Assembly: GCF_024713975.1 (NCBI RefSeq)
Contig: NC_091098.1
Coordinates: forward strand, 12,248,816-12,312,815
Reading direction: 5' to 3'
DNA length: 64,000 bases
DNA from: Paralichthys olivaceus
Lineage: Eukaryota; Chordata; Actinopteri; Pleuronectiformes; Paralichthyidae
In this document: positions 1 to 12,351 of the stretch, piece by piece
Layout: every line of letters starts with the position of its first letter
Position numbering within the stretch: the first letter of the stretch is position 1
Position numbers and translations under genes: made by a program
Notes under the pieces: model-generated
Told to the model about the DNA's origin: nothing
What the model saw: the letters and a program-made list of their open reading frames with translations, nothing else
Database searches by the model: none

Positions 1-643
1 AACCTGCATCCAAGTCACATAATACTTGTGATTGTCCTATTCACTGTGTCCTTTATCATTATGTTGCTTTATTAGCTTGTATGGCAGCTAGAGGTTTCAT
101 GTCTATTTTAGGCATGAGGAAGATATTCCATGTACCACATATAAAAAAAGCAATTAAAAATCTTAATTTTTAACCCCCCATGTGAGTCAGTGTTCATTTA
201 CTGGCTCACACAGGGGGCTGGTATTCTTCTACACCTCCCATTATGTCATGAATCCCCACGAAAAGGTCCAAACAATTATATGTCAAACCACAATCTTTAA
301 AAAAACACCTCACTCATATCTAGTTTCATTTTTGAAAGAAGGCTCAGTTCCTTTAACAGTTGGTCACTGTAGTCAGAGGTCTGATCTCCTGACTTAGTCG
401 TCTAAAATGCCTCCATGTAGTTCATCTTGAAAAACTAAGAAGATAACATTGTGCAGGATGGGGCTGTGCATTAAAGGGGAAACTGGAGACATTTCTATAA
501 GCAACAACAAGTTTTATCTTATTGTGTTTAAGCAATAGCACATTGGACAGACAGTAAACTTTTTCAGTTGACGTTATCCCTCACCTGAGTTTTTGTTTTT
601 ACATGACCAGTATTCTCGAGTGTGTGTGATTCTCTCCTTCCAG
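1..643 (+). other. Last intron of the TNF-receptor gene (3' part)
   Basis: No coding sequence was recognised before the splice acceptor at 641-643, which is preceded by a pyrimidine-rich tract. By position this is intron upstream of the death-domain exon. The stretch from about 320 onward recurs in diverged form at 2821-3178. Confidence 0.6.
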
Positions 644-975
644 CTGTCAGACGAGATAAGCATTCAGAGCACTGGCCAGCCATTGTCCTCTATGCCATCA
701 TCAAGGAGGTGCCCCTGCGTAGGTGGAAGGAATTCTTGCGGCTGCTCTCGGTGGCTGATCAGCAGCTGGAGCGTGTTGAGCTGGAGGCTGGTTTGGGCTC
801 CATTGAGAAACAGTACCAGATTCTGAGGCTGTGGAGCCAGCGCTCCTCTGCGGGCCTGAGTGACGTCTTCTCGGCCTTGCACTACATGGATTTATCCGGC
901 TGCGCCCAGCTGCTGCAGGAAAATCTGGAGAAGCTGCAGTGGACGCCTGAACCAAAGTATGGTTCCACGGCCTGA
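644..975 (+). CDS. tnfrsf1a: TNF receptor superfamily member 1A-like, C-terminal death-domain exon (partial)
   Basis: This is the last coding exon of a death-domain TNF receptor. The rest of the gene lies to the left of the window. The exon follows a cag acceptor at 641-643 and is read with two bases completing the first codon. It encodes about 110 residues ending at TGA 973-975. The protein contains [20 protein letters not shown], then [14 protein letters not shown] and [12 protein letters not shown]. These follow the order and key residues of the TNFR1 death domain (LYAVVE..P.RWKEF, RLEL, QY..L..W, MDL.GC). In the family this cytoplasmic domain recruits TRADD for NF-kB and cell-death signalling. 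The exon also fits other death-domain receptors, so the member assignment is less certain than the domain. The protein stops about 15 residues after the domain, as in TNFR1. A start codon seen inside the preceding intron is not a real start. Confidence 0.75.
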
Positions 976-2275
976 AGAAGTTACACAGGTTCCGGTGGGG
1001 GTTATTCAGGAGACATTAATGTCAACAAATGAAACAATAACAGACATCAGTGCCCCAACCCTGAACAAGAATAGAAACTTCAAGACAATACTAACTTTAG
1101 CTACTACATGGTACAACATCAGAAGACTGCAATGATCTACGACAGGGCAGCGTGCTAACAGTCAGCCTGTGGACCAAGTTGAACATGTCTTCTTGTACAT
1201 CCTCAGATGAACTACAGCAGTGGTTGTCAAGTGGGCATGGATCATTTTGATAATCTGATGGTTTTATTTCATCATATCAGACTGACACACAGTGGCAGGT
1301 CTCCTGGGTGCTGATCTCATGGCAGCAACATTCATAGAATCACTTCTTGTTGGGCAAGTTGTCTTCAAAGTAAATGCACAAGGTTCATTTTGTTGCTGCC
1401 ATGCTTTATATCGAGCTGAATTACAGAGCTTTTATTTTGTAAATTCTGTTTCATTTTATAAAAAGATTTGACGATAAACTCTTCATGGCAGATTAACCTG
1501 ATAGGATGAACACCAAATTTTCTACCTTCACTTTGCATCATAGACTATTAATAAACAGCTCTGCACACAATGTCCAGCAACGAAACATTGGAAAGATCAC
1601 AGTATGTTATTGAGGTTTTTGGGGAGGATTCCCAGATGATGAGCATTACCACAGGCCAAGAAAACAGCTCATTCCAAACAGGAACAGGTTCTGCACTGGT
1701 GTTATAAATGATTCATGATGAGTAACGCAATTTAACAGTTTATTACAATAAGGGTTCAACTGCTTCACGCAGTGAAGTGGAGATCCTGATCTAACTGTAG
1801 TTAGAGTATTTCCTCTTTTTTCATTTTTTCACAGGAAAAGTATTATGAAATTCACCCCATAGATTTTTCATGAAGCTCAACTCTTTAAACTGAAGTTAAT
1901 TTTTAGTCCACACTGTCACTTGTACTGCAGAATGTTCGTATGGAAAATTATGGATTTGTTGCAGTTGAATACATGTGACAACAAACTGTTGCATTTTACA
2001 CTTCATCTTCAGTACGTTGAGTTTTACTAAAATTAATTAAGTAAAAAAATGTTGAAGGGAAATCCCCCTTTTTGAACTGTGCTTTGAGAACTACAGATTG
2101 TGTCAGAGAGCTTCCTTGCACTTCTCATGTGGCCTCTCTTAAAAGTCAGCAGTGGAGGGCTGTGGTTTTGGAGTGCACTGCTAAAATGTCACTATATGAA
2201 ACTCTGATTGTGTGTGTACATGAGAGGTAGGCACGGTGTGGTGGAAATGAAGGAAATAAAGCCAAATTACAATTT
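976..2275 (+). other. 3' UTR of the tnfrsf1a-like gene
   Basis: There is no gene-like ORF downstream of the stop at 973-975. Two AATAAA signals lie on the sense strand, at 1550-1555 and 2255-2260. The UTR extent is inferred from these signals only. Confidence 0.5.
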
Positions 2276-2689
2276 TATCTCAAGAAATTGATGCTCATCT
2301 TTTTTTTTAAGAGTGTAACTGTCTGTCAGTGTGCATACATGTGACGTTTGATCAGGGCTTACTTCCCTTCTCACATCACCTTCCTGTCATTGTACATGAA
2401 AGTAACACTTCAGCAAATGATTCCCTCTGTAGGCCCCCACAAGGGAAGAAAACCCAAATCACCATAGATCATCAGATTGTAAGTTTCATGCAAATAAAAG
2501 GTGTCAAGGTGCAGTAGCTGGGTTTTTCCACAATACACATGCTTTTTTGTGTGTGTGTAATATTAGACCATTCAGTAACTGGAGGTTACTATTGAATGTT
2601 TTAATATGAACACGTGGTTTTTGTCTTTGCGCTTGCGTGTGTATATTTTGAATATATTATTTTTCATTTTATGTGTACTTTGCAACATT

Positions 2690-2815
2690 ATTATATTATA
2701 TTATATATATATATTAGTATCTGTCCAATGTGCGACTCCTAATATATATATATATATATATTATATATTATATATTATTGTATATTATTATATACTATAG
2801 TTTCATTTTTTCTAT
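2690..2815. repeat. AT-rich TA/TATAT simple repeat
   Basis: Runs of alternating TA and TATAT flank the left arm of a 26-bp inverted repeat at 2718-2743. Short ORFs here are artefacts of the simple sequence. Confidence 0.85.
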
Positions 2816-2820
2816 TATAT

Positions 2821-3178
2821 AGTTTCATTTTTGAAAAAGGCTCAGTAAGTCCCTTTAACATGTGGTCATTGTATCTGAGAGCTGATCTCCTGACTTGGTC
2901 ATCTCTGTATAGTTTCTCACCTTGATGACCTTTAGTTCATCTTGAAAAACTAAGAACATAACATTGTGTAGGATGGGGCTGTGCATTCAATCACAAAATA
3001 GGAAACTGGAAACATTTCTGTTAGCAACAAGTTTGATCTTATTGTGATTAGGAGTCGCACATTGGACAGATAGTAAACTCTTTTATTTGACCTTATCCCT
3101 CAGCTGAGTTTTTCTTTTGACATGACCAGTATTCTTGAGTGTGTGATTCTCTCCTTCCAGCTGTCAGACAAGATGAGA
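2821..3178 (+). pseudogene. Diverged duplicate of the tnfrsf1a last intron/exon junction
   Basis: The block is collinear with about 320-660. It repeats the intron text, the phrase around the CATTGGACAGA motif, the pyrimidine tract and the cag acceptor. It then carries only the first 15 or so bases of the exon (CTGTCAGACAAGATGAG against CTGTCAGACGAGATAAG) before similarity ends. No death domain follows, so this is a truncated non-coding copy. It lies downstream of the real 3' UTR. Confidence 0.85.
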
Positions 3179-3775
3179 AATAAGAGTGGTGAGGTTTTTG
3201 TCTTATGTGTGTGTATATTTTGTAAATATTCGTTTTAATTTTTAAATTAATTTTGAAACAAATCCAAAATTGTATCCCCAGTGGAATAAACTATGGAAAG
3301 AGTAACTTGAGAGAGTCAAGTGTCATCCTATGGGGGCCTGTGTCATGAATACAACGGTCGACCACAAGATGGGAGTGTTGGCTGCATGTTGAACAGCAGC
3401 TGCTGCAGTATGGAGCAAAGAACCCAAACAAAGAAAGAAAAAAGAAAATGAAAGAAAGAAAGAAAGAAGGAGGGGAAGATATTGGCAGGGTGTTAGAGCT
3501 TTTTAATCTGGAGTGGGATTAGAAGAACTCATGAATTGCAAATAATGCTTCAGAAGAGAGAACAGCTGTCCAACATTATTCATGTCCCAAAATAATGTTC
3601 ATGTCATAATATGTTTACAGACATCAACAACATCTGCAATTCTGAGAGCCTGTGTTAATAAATATTTTTGTAATACTTTTTTTTATTTCAATCAACATAA
3701 AACATGTTGATATGCAGCTAAGTAGCTAGGAGTTGCCACATTTTTTTGTTACAGACCATTGTATACAAATGTAAT

Positions 3776-4106
3776 ATACTACTACTATTATTATTACTAC
3801 TACTATTACTACTACTCATAATAATAGTACTAATAATTGTATATAGAAGTATACATACTTTATTTAATCGTGGAATCTTATTATCTTATCTTAATCTAAA
3901 TGTTTGACTCATTCAGCTGAAAACATTTTAATATTATTTAAATCAAATATTGTTGAGAGTGTGTCCCATCACTGTTGCAGACGTTCATTTTCTTTCATGG
4001 TTTGTGCAGTTAATACTACTACTACTACAACTACTACTACAACAACAACAACTACCACTACTACTACTACTACTACAACTAGTACTACTAATAATAATAA
4101 TAATAA
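3776..4106. repeat. ACT/ATT trinucleotide microsatellites
   Basis: Two clusters of ACT, ACA and AAT triplets lie at about 3776-3840 and 4012-4106. The long poly-threonine and poly-leucine ORFs across them are artefacts. They sit just upstream of the presumed ttc34 promoter. Confidence 0.9.
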
Positions 4107-4289
4107 TTGCAGCTTTAATAAAGGCTCCAGCCGTCTTCAGCTCCGTGTAGAGGAAATAACGATGTTATCGATTATCGATTGTGATGTTAGAACGGAAATG
4201 TTCAAACCTCGTGATAGTTGCTAAGGACCAGGGTTAGCGGTTGCCATTGACAACAGGACTCGTGCTGTCTCGACAACAGCTCGCGCGCA

Positions 4290-4637
4290 GTGACCGTCCC
4301 ACACGGAGTCCGGAGGAGACGGAAGCCGGAGGGAGTTCACTCGTGTGAGGATAATTTGTTTTTTTTAATTGTATTTACACATGAAACCGACTCAAACTAA
4401 CCAAAGCTACTCCTCTGTAGTATTTGTGGAAGACAGTGTTTGGTGAATGAGCGGACAGACACAGACACCGCGTTGTCCTGGCAACTTTGACCAACAGCTA
4501 TTGAATTACAGAAACGAGGCTCAGCCGCAGTCTTTGGTCCAGACTCCTTCTGTCGTCGGGACATTCAGAGAAATGTTTGAAATGTCTGAATTTGCGTTGC
4601 GAAGTTGTGTTGGTTCTGACAATAAAGGCCACACGAG
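4290..4637 (+). other. First exon / promoter region of the ttc34-like gene, with an upstream ORF
   Basis: A locally CpG-rich stretch begins near 4260. A strong donor (AG|gtaagt) at 4637/4638 ends the exon. An ATG at 4447 opens an ORF to the exon end. Joined to the best acceptor at 6150, it meets TGA within two codons, so it would be a 5' UTR upstream ORF. If the weaker acceptor after 6168 is used instead, the frame runs into the main ORF and would add an N-terminal extension. The first option has the better pyrimidine tract. The left boundary is a guess. Confidence 0.5.
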
Positions 4638-6150
4638 GTAAGTGAACTATGGGTCACAACTCCTCCACACAGGCAGGAGGGGCTATAGACAAAAACATAT
4701 ATTTATTTCTTTGTTTAATTTCCAGCAGACCAGTTATATTTACCATCTACTGTAGCTTATATTTATTTTCAGTGTAAGAGTAGTTGACTAATACTTCCCT
4801 TGAATAATCTCCTTAAATTTGTAAATGCAATACAATAAATAGAATACTACAAAATAAAATATTTTCAGGTTTGTTACTGTAAACCTATATTCTGCATTGA
4901 ATGTGAGGATGCTATAAAACAAAACAAAAAAAGTTTAAGTCTGTTAGCTTCATACAAAGCGCAGTAAACTCATAAAGCCACATCTGAACGTAGTTTGTTT
5001 CTGGTTATTAGCAGGCAGGATGCATTGATGGATGAATGGACCGATGGATTGATTCTCTCTCTGTGTCTTCTGTCTCTTCATGTTATCCCACACTGTCTTC
5101 ATGATGTTGAGATCAGGGCTCTGTTGGGGTTACATCATATGTTGCATTTTTCTGTATGACTCTAGCCGTATAAGTTTGTGATCATTGTGCAGGAGGATAA
5201 ATTTGGGATCGATCAGACACCACCCTGCTGGTATAACATGATTGATATGAACCTAAAACCTTTGCACAGTGCTTCTCTCTATATTTACCATTTTAAAAAT
5301 GAACAATTAAAGGTGAAAATATTCTTTTGATTGCTTTTAATTAGCTTTCATACAGTATGTCAATACTGATGGAGTTTGCTTTACATCACCCAGGATTCTT
5401 TCCATTTAATTAATGTCGTCATGTCATGGTGGGAAAAGTACATGTGTTGTAAAATCAATGATCGCTGAACTTCCTCAAGCTGCTTGAGTTTCAGGGTCCT
5501 GGCATTGTGTATGTTTTCATACTGTCATGACTTTACAGAGCCATTGTTATTATTTCAATCCGGACATTATACTGTATATTGCGGTGTACCATAAGAGAAC
5601 AAAGTAATGGGATATAAAGGAGATTCCATTTGGTGCTGAAACCCCTTGTGATGTCATCAAAGTTTAAAGGGGGGTGAGGCTACGCACAGTATAGGAACCC
5701 CCCCCCTCCATGAGACCCAAGTATCGGTTGATGGTATCGAGAGGATGTTGATGATCTGAATGAAATGAGTGGACAGTGGATATGGAAACCAGAGATGATT
5801 AGGGTGGAGGAGGGTCAAAGTGAATCCCTGAAATGACAGCTGACGACAAGAGAGGAGAGCAGATTTAATTTTTGGCATAACGATATGATTGGCTGATTGA
5901 GATCATGGCAGAAATCTGATCGGATTAGTGTAAACACCCAACAGTTAGCTGATTAGAAGATGCAGGGTGTGTGAGAGAGAATTATGAATGAATGGGACAT
6001 AGAGATAGCCCTCCTGTTTGATCTTATGCAAAGCTTCATCAGTAACACCGGTGCTTTTCCTGCTATGAAAAGTAAAAATATCTGCTGTGAGCAATGCACG
6101 TCTTGCTTTTAATATCATGGTGACACCAATGTTATCTTCACTGTGACCAG
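4638..6150 (+). other. Intron 1 of the ttc34-like gene
   Basis: No coding sequence or clear mobile element was recognised between the donor at 4638 and the acceptor at 6150. Confidence 0.5.
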
Positions 6151-6193
6151 GTGAAGAGAAGGAAACAGATCGAGAAGAGCGTGCTGCCTGATC

Positions 6194-9100
6194 ATGACGA
6201 CTCTATTTCGACCCAGAGTCAACGTCTCAGAACTGTGTGCGGATGGAAACAAGTTCCTGGAAGCTGGAGAGCTGGGAAGGGCTACCTCTCTCTACATGTC
6301 GGCCTTCAGGACCCACGCTGCATCCACCATGTCCCACGTTCGGAAACTGGAGGAGCCCTGTCTGGCTGGAGTGATCTATACCCTGGAAAGTTGGCTTGAT
6401 GGTCATGGCGAAAATCTGCCTGCTGAGGGTCTTAATAAAGGCTTGGCCGCGGTATTTCTGTCCACACTATGCCCCAACAATCTGTCTGCCACCATTTTCA
6501 AAATGGAGTCCCTCCTTCAGAGTGGTGGGCATGGCTGCCAGGAGATTTTTGCCCGCTGCTCTGCTCTGCTTGAAGTGAAAAGAAACCCTAACCCAGAAGG
6601 ACCTACTCGAATGCTCTTGGAGATAACTCGTGCTCTGGCCTGCTTGTTGGCAGAGCCTCACAGTATCAAGGGGATTAAGCTTTACCTTGAAGCTTACCAG
6701 AGAAACAAATCAGAAATTGTCAACCTGGTGAAATCCAGACAGGCTCAGCATCTATCAAAAATAGTCAAGGCCTTTACTACCCAAATACTGCACATAAATC
6801 CTTCCCTGGTGTTTAACAGCGAGTGGGCAGTAAAGACAAAACAGGATAATAAGCTCAGTGCAGAAGTTACTTCTGTAATCATTGAGTTTTTGTTGGCTAT
6901 CTCACCTGTTAACAGAGAGGTGCAGGAACTTCAAGCAGCATATTTCTTTTTGACAGGAAAGTTTGGGGACAGTGCAGAAGTGTTCTCTGCTCTCCTGAAC
7001 TGTGGTCATTGCCAGAAAATGTCAGCGAGTAATGCAGACAAGCCTGTCCAGGACAGTCTGGAGAGGAGAGCTCAGCTCTTAACCAGTCGATCAGCTGCCT
7101 GCTTCTCAGCAGGTGGACGGACTGCGGAGGCATGTGGGGATCTGGGGGAAGCATTTGAGATTCATCCTGCCACTGCCCGAACATATTTTCAAAAGCTCTT
7201 CACAAATCACGGCACAGGAATGGCTGCTCGCAATCATCTCCGTCAGCAGGCAGAGAAGGGCCTGTGTGGTTACAGAGAGAGGGTCCTTGTCCGTCCAGAC
7301 CTGCGGTCCACTGAAGGAGTTGAACTCCTGGACCCTGTCATCATGCAGTTACGGACCCTGTGCCATTTACAGCCGGACGGGGGAGGCAGAGAGCTGCGGG
7401 TACGACTGGCTGACTGTCTTCTCCTCAGAGGGGAATACAAAGAGGCCCTCTCTATCTGTAGCCAGCTAGCGGCTGCCCAAGGTCAGCAGAGCTACCAAAA
7501 CACAGTGCAAGTTCTTCGAGGGTATGCAAGACTTCTCTGTGATGACCATAAGGGGGCGTTAGAAGACTTCCAGGCTGTGATTGAACACAATGCCCCCCAC
7601 CCGTCCAGCTGTGTACGGGCACTCTGTGGCAGAGGGCTCCTGCGCATGATGGGTGGCTCAAACTATCTCACAGCTCTAGACTATGTGACAGCAAGCAGGC
7701 TTCAGCCTCAAGAAACAGCACTGACTGTACGCTGCTTGGTGCCATGGAACTGCCGGGGGCTGCTCTTCACTGTTTTAGTGGAGCAGGGACGAGTCATGCT
7801 GGAGGGGACTGGAGAGAGTGAATCCAATCCCAGATCCAGTGAAGACTCCCAGCAGACTCAGCAGGAGGATAAGGCCTCGTCAAAGAGAGACAACCACAGA
7901 TCAGGGTATATTATGTTTGTGATTTTGACAAGAGACATTTTCACATTTCATTATACAACTTTCCCAGTTTGCTAACATCTCAACTCACTTAAACTATTGC
8001 ATTTGCTTCATGCAGCACCTTTTTTGTCCCATTTTGAGCGTTAGGAATCCTGCTGGAGTCCAGGCCCTGGCAGTGCTGCTGATGGAGCTCCAGCCAGGCG
8101 CTGATGGGCCTCAGATCCTGGCAGCTGATGCCTTGTACCAACTTGGTCGGGTGGAGGAAGCCTACCGGCTACTGCTCTCTGTCGGGCCCACCAGTCCTCG
8201 AGCACCCATTCTGGCTCGCCTTGCCCTGCTGCAGCTGCACAGAGGCTTTCTTTATGACACCAATCAGGTTTGTATTGCAGGGCAGAATCCTAATCCTAAT
8301 CCAGGGCGTCTTCTCTCTAAATTTTAAAACCTTTTTATCTGTTACATTGCATTGCATTGGCATTTTTATATCAATGCAAGTTGCAGTGAAGCCTGTTTCA
8401 GTTTGAATTTACGTTTTTATACCTTGATAAACTACAGAAACATGATGAATTACAGAGCGGTCCAGCACATGTGAGAAACATCAGAGTAGTATTCAGTATG
8501 AATTAATTTGATAAATACATTTAAGAGAATCCTTCAGGATAATTCTTAAGTATCCATTGAAACTTTATCTTCATTTGAGTATCATGTCTTCTGAGAATTA
8601 ATAGACGCTTTAATTTGGATGAACTGTAAATTAGATGAGCCTTGATTAACCATGAGGTCATTTCAAGGTTTTGAATATCTGGTGTTGTCACATATACTGA
8701 ACTGTTTAGTCTAAATCTCAAACAATCAGTTGACCTGAACAACATTGTTCATAATGTACATTACTCTGAAGGAATGCAATAACATCAGTTAGCTTAATAT
8801 CTGTGTTCCTTAGTTTAACAGCTTTTGCAGTGTAAGAGATAACATATTCATATTTGTCCATTTCTACCGCAGCTGCTGAAAAAGCTCATTCAGTGCGGTG
8901 ACACGAGCTGCTTGCGCTCCCTGTTAGCGGTTGCGCAGCAGAGGGACCGTGCATTGCTGCAGGGACACTGCCACTCAGTCGCAAAACGCATCCTGGACAC
9001 CACAAGAGAGGAGGGTGCTGTCAGAGAGGCTGTGGCTTATCTGTCCATCGCCATCATGGCATCCGGTGATTACAATATGATTGATGAAATATTGACGATT

Positions 9101-11698
9101 CTAAAAGGTCTTATTCTGATTGTTGACTTAATTAATCAACAGCAGGTAATATTTGAATATAGATTAGGGGAATGATGATGAAGAGATAAAGAGAAGTGAA
9201 GCTTTGTGTCTAGATTTGGCTTCAGTACAGCAGATGTTTGTGAAAACAAACCAGGCAGGTTGGCTTTGCATTGTTAAACCATCAAGACAACATGTGTGGA
9301 AGCCTAGAAATCTCAAGCTATTTCAATACATATCATACCTGCTTCTCTTTGCATTTGGATCTGTACTTTTTCATGGATGTAATAATATCATACATACCAT
9401 GAAAGCAATCAACTCGTTGTTTCTTAAGGTGGTGAGGCAGCTAACTCCTTGTTGGAAAGAGCTAGGTGCTATGCCCTGCTGGGTCAACGAAAGACGGCCA
9501 TCTTTGATTTCAGTGCCATTCTGAAGGAGCACCCAAAACACATCCAGGCCCTCTGTGGAAGAGGCTTCACCTATCTCATGCTGAATCAGCAAAAGGTATT
9601 TTCAGCTGAAACACTTTGTAAATACTGCTTCATGTGCCTGGTAGACTTTACTCTTATTTTTCTTTTTTTCCCAGGCAACTTTCCAGTAATTGGTAATGGC
9701 TTTATAAGTTCAATTTCAGGAGTCCCAATGTTTACTTCTGTAAACTGCCAGTATCATAGTTATCATGATCAACGTGGGTCAGAAAGAAATTGCAGAAAAC
9801 GAATCAATCACGTTGGCAGAGACACAAACATGCTTAGACTACAGAAGGCTTGAGCAAATGGGATTTACAGGATCTCAGGTTGCAGGATCCTGTTTTCTTC
9901 AGACAGATGTAGCTTTACACAAAATTGTCTGGTGCCGCTGTTGGCCTTTTTCTATTCCACAGGAATGCACTCATGATATCCTGGCAGCACTTCAGATAAA
10001 CACTGATATAGTCACCAAAGACATCCTGTCTCTCAAGGACAAGGCACAGAAGCTGGTCTGTGATTGGCTGCATCAGTTCTGTCGGACCAATCTGTCAGAC
10101 ATGCTGGTCACTAATGCCGTCCCCTGCCACGAAGAGCAGCTCAGAGAAGCTTTCATTATCAGCAGAGCTCTGATGAGGACTGACTGCAGAGAGCCCAGAT
10201 GGCATCTCCTCTACGTGGACATGCTCTTAGCCAAAGGTGAGATGGGAACCTGGAGTCACTGGAAATGGTGGGAGTTAAATAAAAGAACTCCTGAAGCTGG
10301 CAATCCTTGTTTACAGTAATCCTTACTCCTGCTGATGTGGTCCATCTGCCTCAGGTGAAGTTAAGGCTGCAGGTGCTCATCTGTGCCAGGTGTTTGGCCA
10401 GGAGCCAAGAGACGCAACGGCCCAGGCCAGGGTGGGTGTGGTGGAGGCCTGGCAACAGAGCTACCGCAGCGCAGCATTCAGGCTCAGCAAACTGACGGAG
10501 AAAGACCCGTCCAGTCTGGACTTCCTGCTGGCCCTGATCCCATTCAATCAGCGAAAGCACATGGCACAGGTAGGCCTCTGTGCTGGAATCAGTTTTAAGA
10601 ATGAGAATCAAAGGCACAGGATGTGTTCTGAAATTATTCGAAAAATTACTTTTATCATTAAGCTTCAGAGACATTTCATTAGAGAGGTAAAATGTACCCA
10701 AATGTCTTCTTTTAGATTGACAGAGAGCAGGATAATTCACTGTTTCAAATAAACTGATAAATATATTAAATTAAATAAAGCAGTTTGGATCATAATATGT
10801 TCAATTCATGTCACTAAGACTGTAACATAAAACAAGTCTTAGGATTGTTTGTGTTGTAGACAGTTTTGTATGTACCATCCAGTATATTTATGAGATTGTA
10901 GAATAAACTCTCACACAGACTTAATAAATCAAGGACCCCCTTGAAAATGAGGTGATTCATCTCAAGGGGTTTATCCTAATAAACATTTGTTATGATGTTG
11001 AATTACATGCTGTCTTTGGTGGTGTTGTTTTTCAGTCTAATCACACTTACATCTGAGCTGTTCTGTGATTCTGTGAACCTCCTGATGTCCTCATGTCTTA
11101 TGTACTGTGTATTTGTTAACAGCATATTAATTGTTCTGCATCCATCTTAAAACAGGCAGCAGCACAGGAGGCCAGCGGTGTGTCATCAGGTGGCCAGTGG
11201 GATCAGGCCCTCACTCTCCTGACTGTAGCCGTGAAAGCAGTGGGCAACCACAGACTCCAGTATTTTCGCCAGCGGGCCGCCTGCCTAGCTCAGCTGGGCT
11301 TGCATGAGCGGGCGATAGCTGACCTTGACATCGTTATCCAAAAACATGGTGGATCCAACTCCAGCCGCTCAGATGACCAAGTCTGGGCGGAGGACCTGTG
11401 TCGGCGAGGGCGCTGCCTGGTGCTCTGTTCCAGAGAAGGAGCGGCTCTGGAGGATTTCTCTCGGGCCCTGGAGCTCCACAGGGACCAGGCCATCCACTGT
11501 GTGGAGGGTGGTCTGGGGAGGCTGCGTCTGGCTGAGTGCTTCCTGCGGGGGGCTCTGCAGCACTATGGCGAGCAGCAACTCAACCAAGCCTGGACATTGA
11601 TTGAATGTGGCCTTGCTGTAGACAGTGAGAACCCAGAGCTCCGCAGACTGAGGGCAAAGGTCAAACGGGAAGTGGCCAGCCCCTGTAACGTCAACTAG
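6194..11698 (+). CDS. ttc34: Tetratricopeptide repeat protein, probably TTC34
   Basis: Seven coding exons keep frame throughout: 6194-7905, 8045-8267, 8873-9065, 9429-9595, 9963-10236, 10355-10569 and 11156-11698. They give 1108 aa. The start MTTLFRPRVNVSEL is the first ATG in the exon that opens after the acceptor at 6150. The protein is soluble-looking, with no signal peptide or membrane segment. TPR-like helix pairs are visible, for example near residues 296-326 (SRSAACFSAGGRTAEACGDL), 403-428 (RLADCLLLRGEYKEALSIC), 440-467 (GYARLLCDDHKGALEDFQAV), in exon 5 (ARCYALLGQRKTAIFDFSAI) and twice in the last exon (AACLAQLGLHERAIADLDIV; ALEDFSRALELH). TPR arrays bind partner proteins. The function of TTC34 is essentially unknown. 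The name rests on length, domain layout and remembered similarity of the C-terminal half. Another large TPR protein is possible. Confidence 0.72.
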
Positions 11699-12351
11699 AG
11701 TTGATAGTCAGAGAATCAGACAGGACACAGCAGCTCCAGCTGAGTTTATAAAATGAAGCCAACATGTCAGTGCCTGAACTGCATGAACAGCAGTGTTTGT
11801 TTTATTATTCAACATCTTTATAGTCACAGCATGACAGCACATTGAATATCCAAACTGTGAATTATAGATTTTATAGATTTTTATTATCCCTTATTTAATG
11901 AAGCAGTGACCTTTGACTGTTCATACATTTGATGACTGTAACATCACTAATTGAATTATTGTGGAAATGGAAACAATACATGACGGTCATGATGATTTTA
12001 TGGCATGAAGAAAATCACACAACATGAAATTAGATAGCAAGGTTTACTTCAAACTACCACACTCTGATTAAAGATTTAAGAAAGTGCCTGACGTGCAGGG
12101 TTTATTTAAAATCGCAAGAGGCACAATTTTCTTTAATAATATTCAAGCATAATTTGAGTGTATATAAAAACAGGAAATCAGGAATACTGGAATTTAGTTC
12201 ATACCGCTGACGTTAAAGAATAATTTAAAACAAATACATTTAATTCATTGCTACTCATTTCAGTGCACTTGAAGCAGGACTTTGTAATTAAGAATATAGC
12301 ATTAAATGTATACATTAACTGTGTTTCATGTGTGGAGAAAAGACTGTGGTG
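11699..12351. other. Tail-to-tail gap holding the ttc34 and alas2 3' UTRs
   Basis: Only about 650 bp separate the two convergent stop codons. On the minus strand an AATAAA (complement of 12101-12106) lies about 250 bp after the alas2 stop. On the plus strand only ATTAAA variants are seen (about 12066 and 12301). The two 3' UTRs may therefore overlap. Confidence 0.65.
12101..12106 (-). terminator. alas2 polyadenylation signal
   Basis: AATAAA on the minus strand, about 250 bp downstream of the alas2 stop, and the first such signal after it. Confidence 0.6.

Noticed and set aside
3904..4224. ORF with a long poly-threonine tract
   Set aside because: It is produced by ACT/ACA triplet repeats. 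It has no flanking gene-like sequence.
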